NCBI RefSeq assembly: GCF_002086695.1
Contig: NZ_MVIH01000007.1
Location: 62,001-126,000, forward strand
DNA: 64,000 nt
From: Mycolicibacterium rhodesiae
GTDB lineage: Bacteria > Actinomycetota > Actinomycetes > Mycobacteriales > Mycobacteriaceae
Direction: 5' to 3'
The translations under genes were made by a program, and so were the position numbers. Below, piece after piece: positions 22,757-33,036 of the stretch; the first letter of the stretch is position 1, and every line of letters starts with the position of its first letter. The notes beneath the pieces were generated by a model. That model saw only the letters and a program-made list of their open reading frames with translations. It was not told the origin of the DNA and made no database searches.

Positions 22757-23449
22757 ATGTCTCGCAACACTTCTCGACGGCTCTTCGTCGGGACGATCCT
22801 GACGGCACTCACGCTGGGGTTAGCCATCGCCAGCCCGGCCAATGCCGATCCGGGCGAGTGGGATCCGACGCTGCCCAAGATCCTGAGCGCGGGCGCTCCC
22901 GGTGATCCGGTCGCGATGGCCAACGCCTCGCTGCAGGTGACTCAGCAGGCCGCTCAGGCGACCATGGACCTGGGTCGCAAGTTCCTGTCCGGTCTGGGCT
23001 TCGGCGGCGGCGGCCCGTCCGCGCTGCCCGGCGGCCGGGTGCGCGGACCGCAGGCCATCGAATACGTCATCGCCCGCGGTGCCTCGCAGCGGGGTGTGCC
23101 GTACTCCTGGGGTGGTGGCGCGATCAACGGGCCCAGTGCCGGCGTGGAGGAAGACGCCGGCAAGGTGGGTTACGACTGCTCGGGCTTCACCCGGTACGCC
23201 TTCGCCGGCGTAGGGGTGCAGATTCCCAAGTACTCCGGCGACCAGTACAACGCCGGCAGGCACATCCCGCCGTCGCAGGCCAAGCGCGGGGATCTGATCT
23301 TCTACGGACCCGGCGGTACTCAGCACGTCACCATCTATCTGGGCAACGGACAGATGCTCGAGGCCTCGTCGGCGGCCGGACAGGTGACCGTCAGCCCGGT
23401 GCGCACGGCGGGTATGACTCCGTACCTGACGCGCATCATCGAGACCTGA
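22757..23449 (+). CDS. ripB: Peptidoglycan endopeptidase RipB (NlpC/P60)
   Basis: Short RipA paralogue of 230 residues without the coiled-coil inhibitory region. It has a signal peptide (about 1-30, ending ASPANADPG), a linker containing EWDPTLPKI that echoes EWDTTLPMV in RipA, and an NlpC/P60 domain with C141, H190 and E202 in RipA spacing. Lacking the autoinhibitory segment, it is expected to be constitutively open. The start ATG is 14 bp after the ripA stop; a long upstream in-frame extension overlaps ripA and is rejected. Confidence 0.95.
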   Translation: MSRNTSRRLFVGTILTALTLGLAIASPANADPGEWDPTLPKILSAGAPGDPVAMANASLQVTQQAAQATMDLGRKFLSGLGFGGGGPSALPGGRVRGPQAIEYVIARGASQRGVPYSWGGGAINGPSAGVEEDAGKVGYDCSGFTRYAFAGVGVQIPKYSGDQYNAGRHIPPSQAKRGDLIFYGPGGTQHVTIYLGNGQMLEASSAAGQVTVSPVRTAGMTPYLTRIIET

Positions 23450-23579
23450 CGCGCTCGCCGGCCGGCTCCGTACTCGACGCGCCAGCGAATGGGGCACGTC
23501 GACGGATCTCAGAACGCCTGGAATAGTTGTGGCAGGGCACGGCGTGCCCGCCAAAACCAACAGCTCGTGGAGGAAGTCG

Positions 23580-24698
23580 ATGACGTCACCAGGTGGGTCG
23601 CCCGCAGGCCCCGGATCGTTTGCCGGGCCGAGCGGAGCCCCGGCCGCCCCGCCGTCGGGCGGTAACGGTCTGGCCGGCGAGGTGAACACCCTGGAACGGG
23701 CGATCTTCGAGGTCAAGCGCATCATCGTCGGCCAGGATCAATTGGTCGAGCGCATCCTGGTCGGCCTGTTGGCCAAGGGGCACGTGCTACTCGAAGGTGT
23801 GCCGGGCGTCGCCAAGACCCTGGCGGTCGAGACCTTCGCCAAGGTGGTCGGCGGCACCTTCGCCCGCATCCAGTTCACCCCCGACCTGGTGCCCACCGAC
23901 ATCATCGGTACCCGCATCTACCGCCAGGGCCGCGAGGAATTCGACATCGAACTCGGCCCCGTCGTGGTGAATTTCCTGCTGGCCGACGAGATCAACCGCG
24001 CCCCGGCAAAGGTGCAGTCGGCGCTGCTGGAAGTCATGGCCGAGCGCAAGATCTCCATCGGCGGAAAAACCTACGAACTTCCCAAGCCGTTCCTGGTGAT
24101 GGCGACCCAGAACCCGATCGAGAACGAGGGTGTCTACCCGCTGCCGGAAGCCCAGCGCGACCGCTTCCTGTTCAAGATCAACGTGGACTACCCCTCGCCG
24201 GAAGAAGAGCGCGAGATCATCTACCGGATGGGTGTCACCCCGCCGGAGCCCAAGCAGATCCTCGAAACCGGTGACCTGCTGCGCCTGCAGAACGTCGCGG
24301 CCAACAATTTCGTCCATCACGCGTTGGTCGACTATGTGGTCCGGGTCGTCACGGCGACGCGGCGACCCGAGCAGTTCGGTCTGCCCGACGTCAAGGCCTG
24401 GGTGGCGTTCGGCGCCTCGCCGCGCGCCTCGCTGGGCATCATCGCCGCGTCCCGCGCGCTGGCGCTGGTCCGCGGCCGTGACTACGTCATCCCGCAGGAC
24501 GTCATCGACGTCATCCCCGACGTGTTGCGCCACCGCCTGGTGCTGACCTACGACGCGCTGGCCGACGACATCAAGGCCGAGACGGTGATCAACCGGATCC
24601 TGCAAACCGTCGCGCTGCCTCAGGTCAATGCCGTTCCGCAGCAAGGGCATTCGGCGCCGCCGGTGGTTCCCGCCGGGGCGGGTGCCAACGGTCGGTGA
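23580..24698 (+). CDS. moxR1: MoxR1-type AAA+ ATPase
   Basis: A 372-residue MoxR ATPase thought to act as a chaperone with partner VWA proteins. A glycine/proline-rich N terminus (1-35) precedes the AAA+ core, with Walker A GVPGVAKT, Walker B LLADEINRAP and sensor-1 MATQNPIE. The ATG at 23580 is placed by the GGAGGAA site; an in-frame codon 17 residues earlier is not used. It is followed, with four-base overlaps, by the DUF58 and VWA genes, the classic MoxR cluster. RipA interaction has been reported for MoxR1 in M. tuberculosis (recalled). Confidence 0.93.
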   Translation: MTSPGGSPAGPGSFAGPSGAPAAPPSGGNGLAGEVNTLERAIFEVKRIIVGQDQLVERILVGLLAKGHVLLEGVPGVAKTLAVETFAKVVGGTFARIQFTPDLVPTDIIGTRIYRQGREEFDIELGPVVVNFLLADEINRAPAKVQSALLEVMAERKISIGGKTYELPKPFLVMATQNPIENEGVYPLPEAQRDRFLFKINVDYPSPEEEREIIYRMGVTPPEPKQILETGDLLRLQNVAANNFVHHALVDYVVRVVTATRRPEQFGLPDVKAWVAFGASPRASLGIIAASRALALVRGRDYVIPQDVIDVIPDVLRHRLVLTYDALADDIKAETVINRILQTVALPQVNAVPQQGHSAPPVVPAGAGANGR

Positions 24699-25639
24699 GC
24701 GACTCCGAAACCGTCCACCCGCCGTCCTTTCAGCGCGGTGAGATCGGTGACGCCAAGCTGTCGGCGGCGCTGCGGACCCTCGAGCTCACGGTCAAACGCA
24801 AGCTCGACGGGGTGCTGCACGGTGACCATCTCGGTTTGATCCCCGGCCCGGGCTCCGAGCCCGGTGAGTCGCGGATGTACCAGCCCGGTGACGATGTGCG
24901 CCGGATGGACTGGTCGGTCACCGCCCGCACCACCCACCCGCACGTCCGGCAGATGATCGCCGACCGCGAGCTGGAGACCTGGCTGGTGGTGGACATGTCG
25001 GCCAGCCTGGACTTCGGCACAACCGGTTGCGAGAAACGCGACCTGGCGGTGGCCGCCGCGGCGGCGATCACCTACCTCAACAGCGGCGGCGGAAACCGGA
25101 TCGGCGCGATCATCGCCAACGGCGACAAGATCACCCGGGTGCCTGCGCTGTCCGGCCGGATGCACGAGCAGACTCTGCTGCGCACGATCGCCACGATGCC
25201 GCAGGCCCCGGCCGGCGTCCGCGGCGATCTGGCCGCGGCCATCGATGCCCTGCGCAGGCCCGAACGCCGGCGGGGGATGGCCGTGGTGGTCAGTGACTTC
25301 CTCGGGCCGATCACCTGGATGCGGCCGCTGCGCGCGATCGCTGCGCGCCACGAGGTGCTCGGCATCGAGGTGCTCGACCCGCGTGACGTCGAACTGCCCC
25401 CGGTCGGGGATGTGATCCTGCAGGACACCGAGTCCGGGGTCACCCGTGAATTCACCATCGACGAGCAGTTGCGTGACGACTTCGCCCGCGCCGCCGCGGT
25501 GCATCGCGAGGAAGTGGCGCGCACCCTTCGCCGCTGCGGCGCGCCGTTGATGACCCTGCGCACCGACCGCGACTGGATCGCCGACATCGTTCGGTTCGTC
25601 GCGTCCCGTCGCCGCGGTGCACTGGCGGGCAGCCAATGA
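24695..25639 (+). CDS. DUF58 domain protein (Rv1480-like)
   Basis: A 314-residue soluble protein carrying the DUF58 signature [20 protein letters not shown] (about residues 62-81), followed by a VWA-like fold ([12 protein letters not shown], about 95-106). It normally accompanies MoxR ATPases and may be a substrate adaptor. Starts and stops overlap moxR1 and the VWA gene by four bases each, showing a coupled operon. Biochemical function is not established. Confidence 0.9.
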   Translation: MSDSETVHPPSFQRGEIGDAKLSAALRTLELTVKRKLDGVLHGDHLGLIPGPGSEPGESRMYQPGDDVRRMDWSVTARTTHPHVRQMIADRELETWLVVDMSASLDFGTTGCEKRDLAVAAAAAITYLNSGGGNRIGAIIANGDKITRVPALSGRMHEQTLLRTIATMPQAPAGVRGDLAAAIDALRRPERRRGMAVVVSDFLGPITWMRPLRAIAARHEVLGIEVLDPRDVELPPVGDVILQDTESGVTREFTIDEQLRDDFARAAAVHREEVARTLRRCGAPLMTLRTDRDWIADIVRFVASRRRGALAGSQ

Positions 25640-26641
25640 CCTTGCCGTTGCTCGGGCCGATGACGCTTGGCGGCTTCGAACACCCGTGGTTCTTCTTGTT
25701 CCTGCTCGTCATCGCCGGACTGGTCGGGCTCTACGTCGTCGTGCAGTTCGCCCGCCAGAAGCGATTCCTGCGCTTCGCCAACATGGAGCTGCTGGAAAGT
25801 GTTGCGCCCAAACGGCCCAACAAGTGGCGGCACCTGTCGGCGATCCTGCTGATCGCCTCGCTGGTGTTGCTCACGATCGCGATGGCCGGACCGACGCACG
25901 ACGTGCGGATCCCGCGTAACCGCGCGGTGGTGATGCTGACCATCGACGTCTCGCAGTCGATGCGCGCCACCGACGTCGAGCCGAGCCGGCTGGCCGCGGC
26001 GCAGGAGGCCGCAAAGCAGTTCGCCGACCAGCTGACCCCGGGCATCAACCTGGGCCTGATCGCCTACGCAGGCACCGCCACCGTGCTGGTGTCGCCGACC
26101 ACCAACCGGGAAGCCACCAAGAACGCCATCGACAAGTTGCAGCTGGCCGACCGCACGGCCACCGGCGAGGCGATTTTCACCTCGCTGCAGGCGATCGCCA
26201 CCGTCGGCGCCGTCATCGGCGGCGGTGACACCCCGCCGCCGGCGCGCATCGTGCTGATGTCCGACGGCAAGGAGACCGTGCCGTCCAACCCGGACAACCC
26301 CAAGGGCGCGTTCACCGCCGCCCGCACCGCCAAAGATCAGGGCGTGCCGATCTCCACGGTGTCGTTCGGCACCCCGTACGGCTACGTGGAGATCAACGAT
26401 CAGCGCCAACCGGTCCCGGTCGACGACGACATGCTCAAGAAGATCGCCGAGCTCTCCGGCGGCAACGCCTACACCGCATCGAGCCTGCAGCAGCTCAAGG
26501 AGGTCTTCACCTCGCTGCAGGATCAGATCGGCTACGAGACCACCAAGGGTGACGCCAGCACCGGCTGGTTGCGGCTGGGCGCGTTGGTCCTGGCGCTCGC
26601 GGCGCTGACCGCACTGCTGGTCAACCGTCGCCTGCCGGGCT

Positions 26642-26643
<2 letters not shown>
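25636..26643 (+). CDS. VWA-domain membrane protein (Rv1481-like, BatA type)
   Basis: A 335-residue protein with two N-terminal hydrophobic segments (about residues 16-36 and 72-90), a periplasmic-type VWA domain (about 95-290) and a C-terminal membrane helix (about 308-328). The MIDAS motif is intact as DVSQS in [16 protein letters not shown]. This is the BatA-like partner of MoxR clusters, likely transmitting MoxR action to envelope proteins. It ends 63 bp before mabA; no gene equivalent to Rv1482c lies between. Confidence 0.9.
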
Positions 26644-27468
<825 letters not shown>

Positions 27469-27471
<3 letters not shown>

Positions 27472-27507
27472 GCCCCAGGGCGCACGCCATTAGGCCCCAG
27501 GGCGCAC
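27469..27507 (+). repeat. 17-bp tandem repeat between mabA and inhA
   Basis: TAGGCCCCAGGGCGCAC occurs at 27469-27485 and again at 27491-27507, a 22-bp period. The first copy contains the mabA stop codon, so the event looks like a local duplication of the mabA end. Confidence 0.85.
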
Positions 27508-27535
27508 AGCGGCACTAGGAGATAAGGACTTTCGC

Positions 27536-28342
27536 ATGACACTTCTGCAGGGCAAGCGCATCCTCGTCACGGGGATCATCACCGACTCATCCATCGCATT
27601 CCACATCGCCAAGGTGGCGCAGGAAGCCGGCGCCGAGCTGGTGCTCACCGGCTTCGACCGGATGAAGCTGATCCAGCGGATCGCCGACCGGCTGCCGAAC
27701 CCGGCGCCGCTGCTCGAACTCGACGTGCAGAACCAGGAGCACCTGGATTCGCTGGCAGGCCGGATCACCGAGGTGATCGGCGAAGGCAACAAGATCGACG
27801 GCGTGGTGCACTCCATCGGGTTCATGCCGCAGACCGGCATGGGTATCAACCCGTTCTTCGACGCCCCGTACGAGGACGTCGCCAAGGGCATTCACATCTC
27901 GGCGTACTCCTACGCTTCCCTGGCCAAAGCCGTTCTGCCGATTATGAATCCGGGCGGCGGGATCGTCGGCATGGACTTCGACCCCACCCGCGCGATGCCG
28001 GCCTACAACTGGATGACGGTCGCCAAGAGCGCGTTGGAGTCGGTCAACCGGTTCGTCGCCCGTGAAGCAGGCAAGGTCGGGGTGCGCTCCAATCTCGTTG
28101 CGGCAGGCCCGATCCGCACCCTGGCGATGAGCGCCATCGTCGGCGGTGCGCTCGGCGAGGAGGCCGGGGCGCAGATGCAGCTGCTGGAGGAGGGCTGGGA
28201 TCAGCGTGCCCCGCTCGGCTGGAACATGAAGGACCCGACGCCGGTCGCCAAGACCGTGTGCGCACTGCTGTCCGACTGGCTGCCCGCGACCACCGGAACC
28301 ATCATCTTCGCCGACGGCGGCGCCAGCACCCAGCTGCTCTAG
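27536..28342 (+). CDS. inhA: Enoyl-ACP reductase InhA
   Basis: NADH-dependent enoyl-ACP reductase of FAS-II and the isoniazid/ethionamide target. It has 268 residues, one fewer at the N terminus than M. tuberculosis InhA. The cofactor loop is [14 protein letters not shown]93 (equivalent to the resistance-associated S94), the catalytic Y157 ([11 protein letters not shown]) and K164 are unchanged, so no target-site resistance substitution is visible at those places. AGGAGATAAGG precedes the ATG. It is co-transcribed with mabA; hemH starts 10 bp after its stop. Confidence 0.97.
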   Translation: MTLLQGKRILVTGIITDSSIAFHIAKVAQEAGAELVLTGFDRMKLIQRIADRLPNPAPLLELDVQNQEHLDSLAGRITEVIGEGNKIDGVVHSIGFMPQTGMGINPFFDAPYEDVAKGIHISAYSYASLAKAVLPIMNPGGGIVGMDFDPTRAMPAYNWMTVAKSALESVNRFVAREAGKVGVRSNLVAAGPIRTLAMSAIVGGALGEEAGAQMQLLEEGWDQRAPLGWNMKDPTPVAKTVCALLSDWLPATTGTIIFADGGASTQLL

Positions 28343-28352
28343 TTCCGCCATC

Positions 28353-29408
28353 GTGCCCACCACATTCGATGCGCTGCTGATCCTGTCGTTCGGTGGCCCG
28401 GAGGGGCCCGAACAGGTGATGCCGTTCCTGGAGAACGTCACCCGCGGCCGGGGGATACCGCCCGAGCGGCTTACCGCAGTGGCCGAGCACTACCTGCATT
28501 TCGGCGGCGTCTCGCCGATCAACGGGATCAATCGCGCCCTGATCGAGGAGATCCGCGCCGAACTCGCCGAGCGTGGTGAACAGCTGCCGGTGTACTTCGG
28601 CAACCGCAACTGGCATCCCATGATCGAAGACACCGTCGCCGCAATGACTTCCGACGGTGTGCGGCGAGCCGCAGTGTTCTCCACCTCGGCGTGGGGCGGA
28701 TACTCGGGGTGCACGCAATATCAGGAGGACATCGCCCGAGCCCGTGCGGCGGTCGGTGACGATGCTCCGGAACTGGTGAAAATGCGCCAGTTCTTCGACC
28801 ACCCGTTGCTGGTGGCGATGTTCGCCGACGCCATCGCGGAGGCGGCCGCGACGCTGCCCGACCCGGTGCGGGCCGACGCCCGGCTGGTGTTCACCGCGCA
28901 TTCGATACCGGTGCGGGCCGCCGATCGGTGCGGCCCGGACCTGTATGCCCGCCAGGTCCGGTACGCCGCCTCGCTGGTGGCCGCCGCGGCAGGCTACGAC
29001 GACTATGACGTGGTCTGGCAGTCCCGGTCCGGCCCGCCGCAGGTGCCATGGCTGGAACCCGATGTGGGAGATCACCTCTCGGCGCTGGCCGAAGCGGGTA
29101 CCAAAGCCGTGGTGGTCTGCCCGGTGGGCTTCGTCGCCGACCACATCGAGGTGGTGTGGGATCTGGACAGCGAACTGCGCGAGCAGGCCGAGGGCCTCGG
29201 TGTCGCGTTGGCGCGGGCCTCGACACCCAATGCCCAGCGCCGGTTCGCGAAGCTGGTCCTCGACCTCGTCGACGAAGTGCGCGACGACCGCGAACCGACC
29301 AGAGTGGCCGGAGCTCAACCTGTTCCGGGGTACGGCTGCAGCGTCAACGGAGCGTTCTGCACGCCCGCATGTGAGGTCAGTGCCAGGCCGAGTGCAGGAT
29401 CGCGGTGA
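28353..29408 (+). CDS. hemH: Ferrochelatase (coproporphyrin type) HemH/CpfC
   Basis: Inserts iron into the porphyrin in heme synthesis; actinobacterial members act on coproporphyrin III. The 351-residue protein has the N-terminal [12 protein letters not shown], the metal/porphyrin segment VFTAHSIP with its histidine, and [15 protein letters not shown]120 (YSGCTQYQ) plus a C-terminal cluster [13 protein letters not shown] are candidate [2Fe-2S] ligands, as mycobacterial ferrochelatases are known to bind such a cluster; the C-x6-C-x3-C spacing differs from what I recall in M. tuberculosis. The 3' end overlaps the convergent gene by 32 bases. Confidence 0.94.
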   Translation: MPTTFDALLILSFGGPEGPEQVMPFLENVTRGRGIPPERLTAVAEHYLHFGGVSPINGINRALIEEIRAELAERGEQLPVYFGNRNWHPMIEDTVAAMTSDGVRRAAVFSTSAWGGYSGCTQYQEDIARARAAVGDDAPELVKMRQFFDHPLLVAMFADAIAEAAATLPDPVRADARLVFTAHSIPVRAADRCGPDLYARQVRYAASLVAAAAGYDDYDVVWQSRSGPPQVPWLEPDVGDHLSALAEAGTKAVVVCPVGFVADHIEVVWDLDSELREQAEGLGVALARASTPNAQRRFAKLVLDLVDEVRDDREPTRVAGAQPVPGYGCSVNGAFCTPACEVSARPSAGSR

Positions 29409-30237
29409 CCGCGGCGATCCGTGCCGAGCGCACGACCGCGGCCAGTGGCCGCAGCGCATCGTTGGCGATCTGAGCCTCCGACGCGCTCTGCGTGCCGATC
29501 GGCATGAGTCCCGAACTGACCGTGATGATCGCGTCGACGTGCGCGGCGTTCTCGAGCACCCGCAGCGCCCGCGTCGGAGCGTGATCGGGGGCCCGGTGGT
29601 GGCGACCGGTCTCCAGCACCTGCTCGACCAGACCGCGCGGATCGTCGATGCCGCCCGCGGCACCGAGTTGCAGCGCGCCCAGCGCCTCGGCGGCCGACCG
29701 GACCGCCGACCGCAGACCATATTCCGCCTCACCGAGGTCGAGGTGATCCACGACGGGGCGCGACGGCAGTGAGTACACCGTCCAGGACAACGAGCACAGT
29801 TCGGGATGCCGATCGCAGTCCGGCAGTTCGTCGTCGGTGTCGTCGTACTCGAAATCGGGGACCAGACCGATGGTGTCGCCGATCGGACTGGTGACGATGA
29901 TCGCCTCACCGGCGGACAGCGCGTCGCGCTGGAACTGGGTTCCCGCCGCCAGGCCGCGGACGTCGCCGGGCACCGGCAGCGCCACGCTGATCGCCGGCGG
30001 CCCGGCATCCAGCGCGCGGCCGGCGACCGTGCGCAGCGTCTGCAGCAGCGACACCGCACCCGCATCGTCGACATCAGGCCACGGCAGACCGGTATGGCCA
30101 GCCGCCACCGAATCGTAGGCGATCACCGAATGCGTTGGCGCCCAGGCTGATAGCGCGTCAAGGACGTCGTCGGGTGCGGCCTTGCCGGCGAGCCAGGCAT
30201 TGGCCCAGACGGAGAGCGAAACACTAGGGCACCACAT
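29377..30237 (-). CDS. Conserved hypothetical protein (Rv1486c-like)
   Basis: A 286-residue soluble protein found across mycobacteria, with no known function. The N terminus [20 protein letters not shown] is highly conserved. Tryptophan-rich and acidic stretches follow (for example [15 protein letters not shown] at about 145-159). The in-frame extension to 30282 is not used: the ATG at 30237 matches the family start, and a TACACT box (30247-30252) sits nine bases before it. It diverges from the NfeD gene and converges on hemH. Confidence 0.82.
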   Translation of the reverse strand: MWCPSVSLSVWANAWLAGKAAPDDVLDALSAWAPTHSVIAYDSVAAGHTGLPWPDVDDAGAVSLLQTLRTVAGRALDAGPPAISVALPVPGDVRGLAAGTQFQRDALSAGEAIIVTSPIGDTIGLVPDFEYDDTDDELPDCDRHPELCSLSWTVYSLPSRPVVDHLDLGEAEYGLRSAVRSAAEALGALQLGAAGGIDDPRGLVEQVLETGRHHRAPDHAPTRALRVLENAAHVDAIITVSSGLMPIGTQSASEAQIANDALRPLAAVVRSARIAAVTAILHSAWH

Positions 30238-30246
30238 GATGCTCGC

Positions 30247-30252
30247 AGTGTA
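30247..30252 (-). promoter_or_regulatory. -10 box of the Rv1486c-like gene
   Basis: TACACT on the minus strand fits TAnnnT; predicted +1 near 30240 leaves a leader of at most a few bases before the ATG at 30237. Confidence 0.4.
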
Positions 30253-30302
30253 GTGGTTCGGCACCGAACCGGCTTTCCGCAACCGCGGGATCGGCGTCCG
30301 CG

Positions 30303-30308
30303 TACCCT
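30303..30308 (+). promoter_or_regulatory. -10 box of the NfeD gene (leaderless)
   Basis: TACCCT fits TAnnnT and lies exactly six bases before the ATG at 30315, diverging from the box at 30247-30252. Confidence 0.5.
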
Positions 30309-30314
30309 GGCACT

Positions 30315-30749
30315 ATGCCCGCGGCGCTGATCTGGCTCGTGTTCGCGCTGGGCCTTGCCGGTGCCGAAGCACTGACCGGCGATATGTTCCTGCTGATGCT
30401 CTCCGGCGGCGCATTGGCCGCAGCCGGGTCCAGCTGGTTGCTCGACTGGCCGGTGTGGGCGGACGGTGCGGTGTTCCTAGTGGTCTCGGTCGTACTTCTG
30501 GCCCTCGTCCGCCCGGCGCTACGACGAAAGTTCACGGCCGGCAAAGGCCTGCCCGAACCGGTCAAGGCGCTGGAAGGCAAGAGCGCGCTGGTGCTCGACC
30601 GGGTCGCGCGCCATGAAGGTCAGGTGAAACTCGACGGCGAAATCTGGACGGCGCGACCCTTCAACGACAACGATGTCTACGAGCCGGGCGACCACGTCAC
30701 TGTCATGCACATCGACGGTGCTACCGCGGTCGTCTGGCGCAACGAGTAA
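30315..30749 (+). CDS. NfeD-like membrane protein (Rv1487-like)
   Basis: A 144-residue protein with two or three N-terminal hydrophobic helices (about residues 4-72) and a C-terminal OB-fold-like soluble domain (about 82-143, ALVLDRVARHEGQVKLDGEI ... GDHVTVMHIDGATAVV). NfeD proteins pair with SPFH/stomatin proteins, and the next gene, 12 bp downstream, is one. The pair probably organises membrane microdomains. The start is set by the -10 box six bases upstream. Confidence 0.9.
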   Translation: MPAALIWLVFALGLAGAEALTGDMFLLMLSGGALAAAGSSWLLDWPVWADGAVFLVVSVVLLALVRPALRRKFTAGKGLPEPVKALEGKSALVLDRVARHEGQVKLDGEIWTARPFNDNDVYEPGDHVTVMHIDGATAVVWRNE

Positions 30750-30761
30750 GGAGAACTCGTC

Positions 30762-31967
30762 ATGGACGGTGCCATAGCCGGTCTGGTTCTGTTGGCGGTG
30801 CTGGTGGTGTTCGCCATCATCGTCGTCGCCAAGTCGGTCGCCCTGATCCCGCAGGCCGAGGCGGCCGTCATCGAGCGGCTCGGGCGCTACAGCAAGACGG
30901 TCTCCGGGCAGCTCACGCTGTTGATTCCGTTCATCGACAAGGTCCGTGCCCGCGTCGATCTGCGCGAGCGGGTGGTGTCCTTCCCCCCGCAGCCGGTGAT
31001 CACCGAGGACAACCTGACCGTCAACATCGACACCGTCGTCTACTTCCAGGTCACCAACCCGCAGGCGGCGGTGTACCAGATCAGCAACTACATCGTCGGT
31101 GTCGAGCAGCTGACCACCACCACGCTGCGCAACGTCGTCGGCGGCATGACCCTCGAGCAGACCCTGACATCACGTGACCAGATCAACGGGCAGCTCCGCG
31201 GGGTTCTCGACGAAGCCACCGGACGCTGGGGCCTCCGGGTGGCCCGGGTCGAACTGCGCAGCATCGACCCGCCGCCCTCCATCCAGGACTCGATGGAGAA
31301 GCAGATGCGCGCCGATCGCGAGAAGCGCGCGATGATCCTCACCGCGGAAGGAAGCCGGGAGGCGTCGATCAAGCAGGCCGAGGGTCAGAAGCAGGCGCAA
31401 ATCCTGGCGGCCGAAGGTGCCAAGCAAGCCGCGATCCTGGCTGCCGAGGCCGAGCGGCAGTCCCGCATCCTGCGGGCCCAGGGTGAGCGGGCGGCGTCCT
31501 ACCTGCAGGCGCAGGGCCAGGCCAAGGCGATCGAGAAGACGTTCGCCGCGATCAAAGCAGGCCGGCCCACCCCGGAGATGCTGGCCTACCAGTACCTGCA
31601 GACGCTGCCGCAGATGGCCAAGGGCGAGGCCAACAAGGTTTGGCTGGTGCCCAGCGACTTCGGCTCGGCGCTGCAGGGGTTCACCAAGATGCTCGGCGCA
31701 CCCGGCGAGGACGGGGTGTTCCGGTACACGCCGTCGCCGGTCGACGACCATCCGGCCAAGGCCGACGACGATTCCGACGAGGTCGCCGACTGGTTCGACA
31801 CCAAGACCGACCCCGCGATCGCGCAGGCGGTGGCCAAGGCCGAGGCCGAGGCGCGCACCTCGGTGCCGGCCGTCGGCGCGGCTCCGGTGTATCCACCGCT
31901 GTCCGAGCAACAGGCACCGCCGGCCGATCCGCAATACGCCCCCCGGCACGGCTCCGAGCCGCAGTAG
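30762..31967 (+). CDS. SPFH/stomatin-family protein (QmcA-like, Rv1488-like)
   Basis: A 401-residue protein with one N-terminal membrane helix (about residues 5-25). The SPFH domain follows (about 25-200, with AVIERLGRYSKTVSGQLTLL and VDLRERVVSFPPQPV), then an alanine/glutamine-rich coiled coil (about 190-260) and a proline-rich C-terminal tail. It likely oligomerises at the membrane face with the NfeD partner encoded directly upstream. AAGGAGAA precedes the ATG. Confidence 0.92.
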   Translation: MDGAIAGLVLLAVLVVFAIIVVAKSVALIPQAEAAVIERLGRYSKTVSGQLTLLIPFIDKVRARVDLRERVVSFPPQPVITEDNLTVNIDTVVYFQVTNPQAAVYQISNYIVGVEQLTTTTLRNVVGGMTLEQTLTSRDQINGQLRGVLDEATGRWGLRVARVELRSIDPPPSIQDSMEKQMRADREKRAMILTAEGSREASIKQAEGQKQAQILAAEGAKQAAILAAEAERQSRILRAQGERAASYLQAQGQAKAIEKTFAAIKAGRPTPEMLAYQYLQTLPQMAKGEANKVWLVPSDFGSALQGFTKMLGAPGEDGVFRYTPSPVDDHPAKADDDSDEVADWFDTKTDPAIAQAVAKAEAEARTSVPAVGAAPVYPPLSEQQAPPADPQYAPRHGSEPQ

Positions 31968-32031
31968 GTCTGAGCCCCCGGCGCGACGCTGTCCGGTCTA
32001 CCGAGAGACACAGCGTGAAATCAACCGGACG

Positions 32032-32283
32032 ATGGCCGGCGCCGGCGTTACAGGGATGCTTGTCCTGGAACTCGCTGATGATTTGGGCACCGTCCGGAGT
32101 CTGTGCCGTTCCGAGATCACAACAACAACCGACGAGACGCTCATCGCCCAGTTGACGGTGACCGCAATGCGCGATTCACCGTCCAATCTGGAAGATATCT
32201 GGCTGAGCATGGGTGTGGTGGATCGCCAAGGGGGTGGCACCCCGACAAGCGCACCAATAGGTGGTGGCCGAGATGGAACGTAG
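32032..32283 (+). CDS. Small hypothetical protein (uncertain)
   Basis: An 83-residue open frame with a plausible amino-acid mix (MLVLELADDLGTVRSLCRSE, then IAQLTVTAMRDSP) and a glycine-rich end. No ribosome binding site is obvious, and no family is recognised. Its stop overlaps the ATG of the next frame by 11 bases, suggesting coupling. Codon third positions are less G/C-rich than in neighbours, which would suit either acquired DNA or non-coding sequence. There is an antisense frame of similar length (31998-32240) that looks less protein-like. Confidence 0.35.
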   Translation: MAGAGVTGMLVLELADDLGTVRSLCRSEITTTTDETLIAQLTVTAMRDSPSNLEDIWLSMGVVDRQGGGTPTSAPIGGGRDGT

Positions 32284-33013
32284 TGGGATGGCTGGTCGCT
32301 GGAGGACGGCGTCCAGGTACTGCATTGGGGGCCTGATCGGTGTAGCCACGGTGGTTCTCGTGCTTAAGGGAGCGCCCTGGTTTTTGTCGCTGCTGTGGGG
32401 CTTCGCAGCGATCGCTGTGGCGATCGGCAAGCGCCGAATCGTCCGCCCGGGTGTGACACGTTCACCTGATGCCATCATCTGTCGTTATATTCCGTGGTAC
32501 GAGGGGAATGCGTTTCTGCTCAATATCGGTCTGCCATTGGGTGGGTTCGTTGGCATTGTCGCGAGTTTTTCTCGGGGATATCCAGTGTGGCTTCGATTCG
32601 TCGGCATACTCCTTCTCCTCTCGACGCTCCTCGCGACCTATGCCACTTTCCGCATGTGGAACAGATGCTCGCTGCGTTTCACGCCGTCGACGTTGACCAT
32701 CAGGGTTGCCGACCCCAAGATCCGTCCCGGGGAGCTCACGCGAGATCAGATCGAGGCAATCACGCCCAAGTGGATTGCGAACTCGGTCAGCGGAGCCAAA
32801 GCTCTGCAGGTCGAGATCGCCTACCGCTCTGACGATTCGACTACCGACGCTCCGCAGACAGTGATGCTCGGCTTGCAATTGACGGTCGAGCCGATCAACT
32901 TGTACGGCGCTCTCGTGACGTGGCACGACGGCGCCAACGCTGAGCCGACCCAACTGTTGGATCGGATCGAAGACATTCTTCGCGGTCGGTCAACTGCGAT
33001 AGCGCACACCTAG
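32273..33013 (+). CDS. Hypothetical membrane protein, lower G+C
   Basis: About 246 residues with two pairs of hydrophobic segments (roughly residues 20-50 and 75-125) and a soluble C-terminal domain (about 130-246) that could be a small beta-rich domain. It does not match a family I know. The start is uncertain: GTG 32261, ATG 32273 and ATG 32288 are all in frame. Third-position usage and phrases such as TTTTTCTCG differ from the flanking genes, hinting at different ancestry. It lies between the SPFH gene and the convergent TVP38 gene, roughly where M. tuberculosis has Rv1490 (recalled), but the size differs. Confidence 0.65.
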   Translation: MERSGMAGRWRTASRYCIGGLIGVATVVLVLKGAPWFLSLLWGFAAIAVAIGKRRIVRPGVTRSPDAIICRYIPWYEGNAFLLNIGLPLGGFVGIVASFSRGYPVWLRFVGILLLLSTLLATYATFRMWNRCSLRFTPSTLTIRVADPKIRPGELTRDQIEAITPKWIANSVSGAKALQVEIAYRSDDSTTDAPQTVMLGLQLTVEPINLYGALVTWHDGANAEPTQLLDRIEDILRGRSTAIAHT

Positions 33014-33036
33014 CACTCGGCAGCAGTTACCGCGCA

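Noticed and set aside
28302..30074. 590-codon minus-strand frame across hemH and the Rv1486c-like gene
   Set aside because: Runs antisense to a conserved ferrochelatase and out of frame with the real minus-strand gene.
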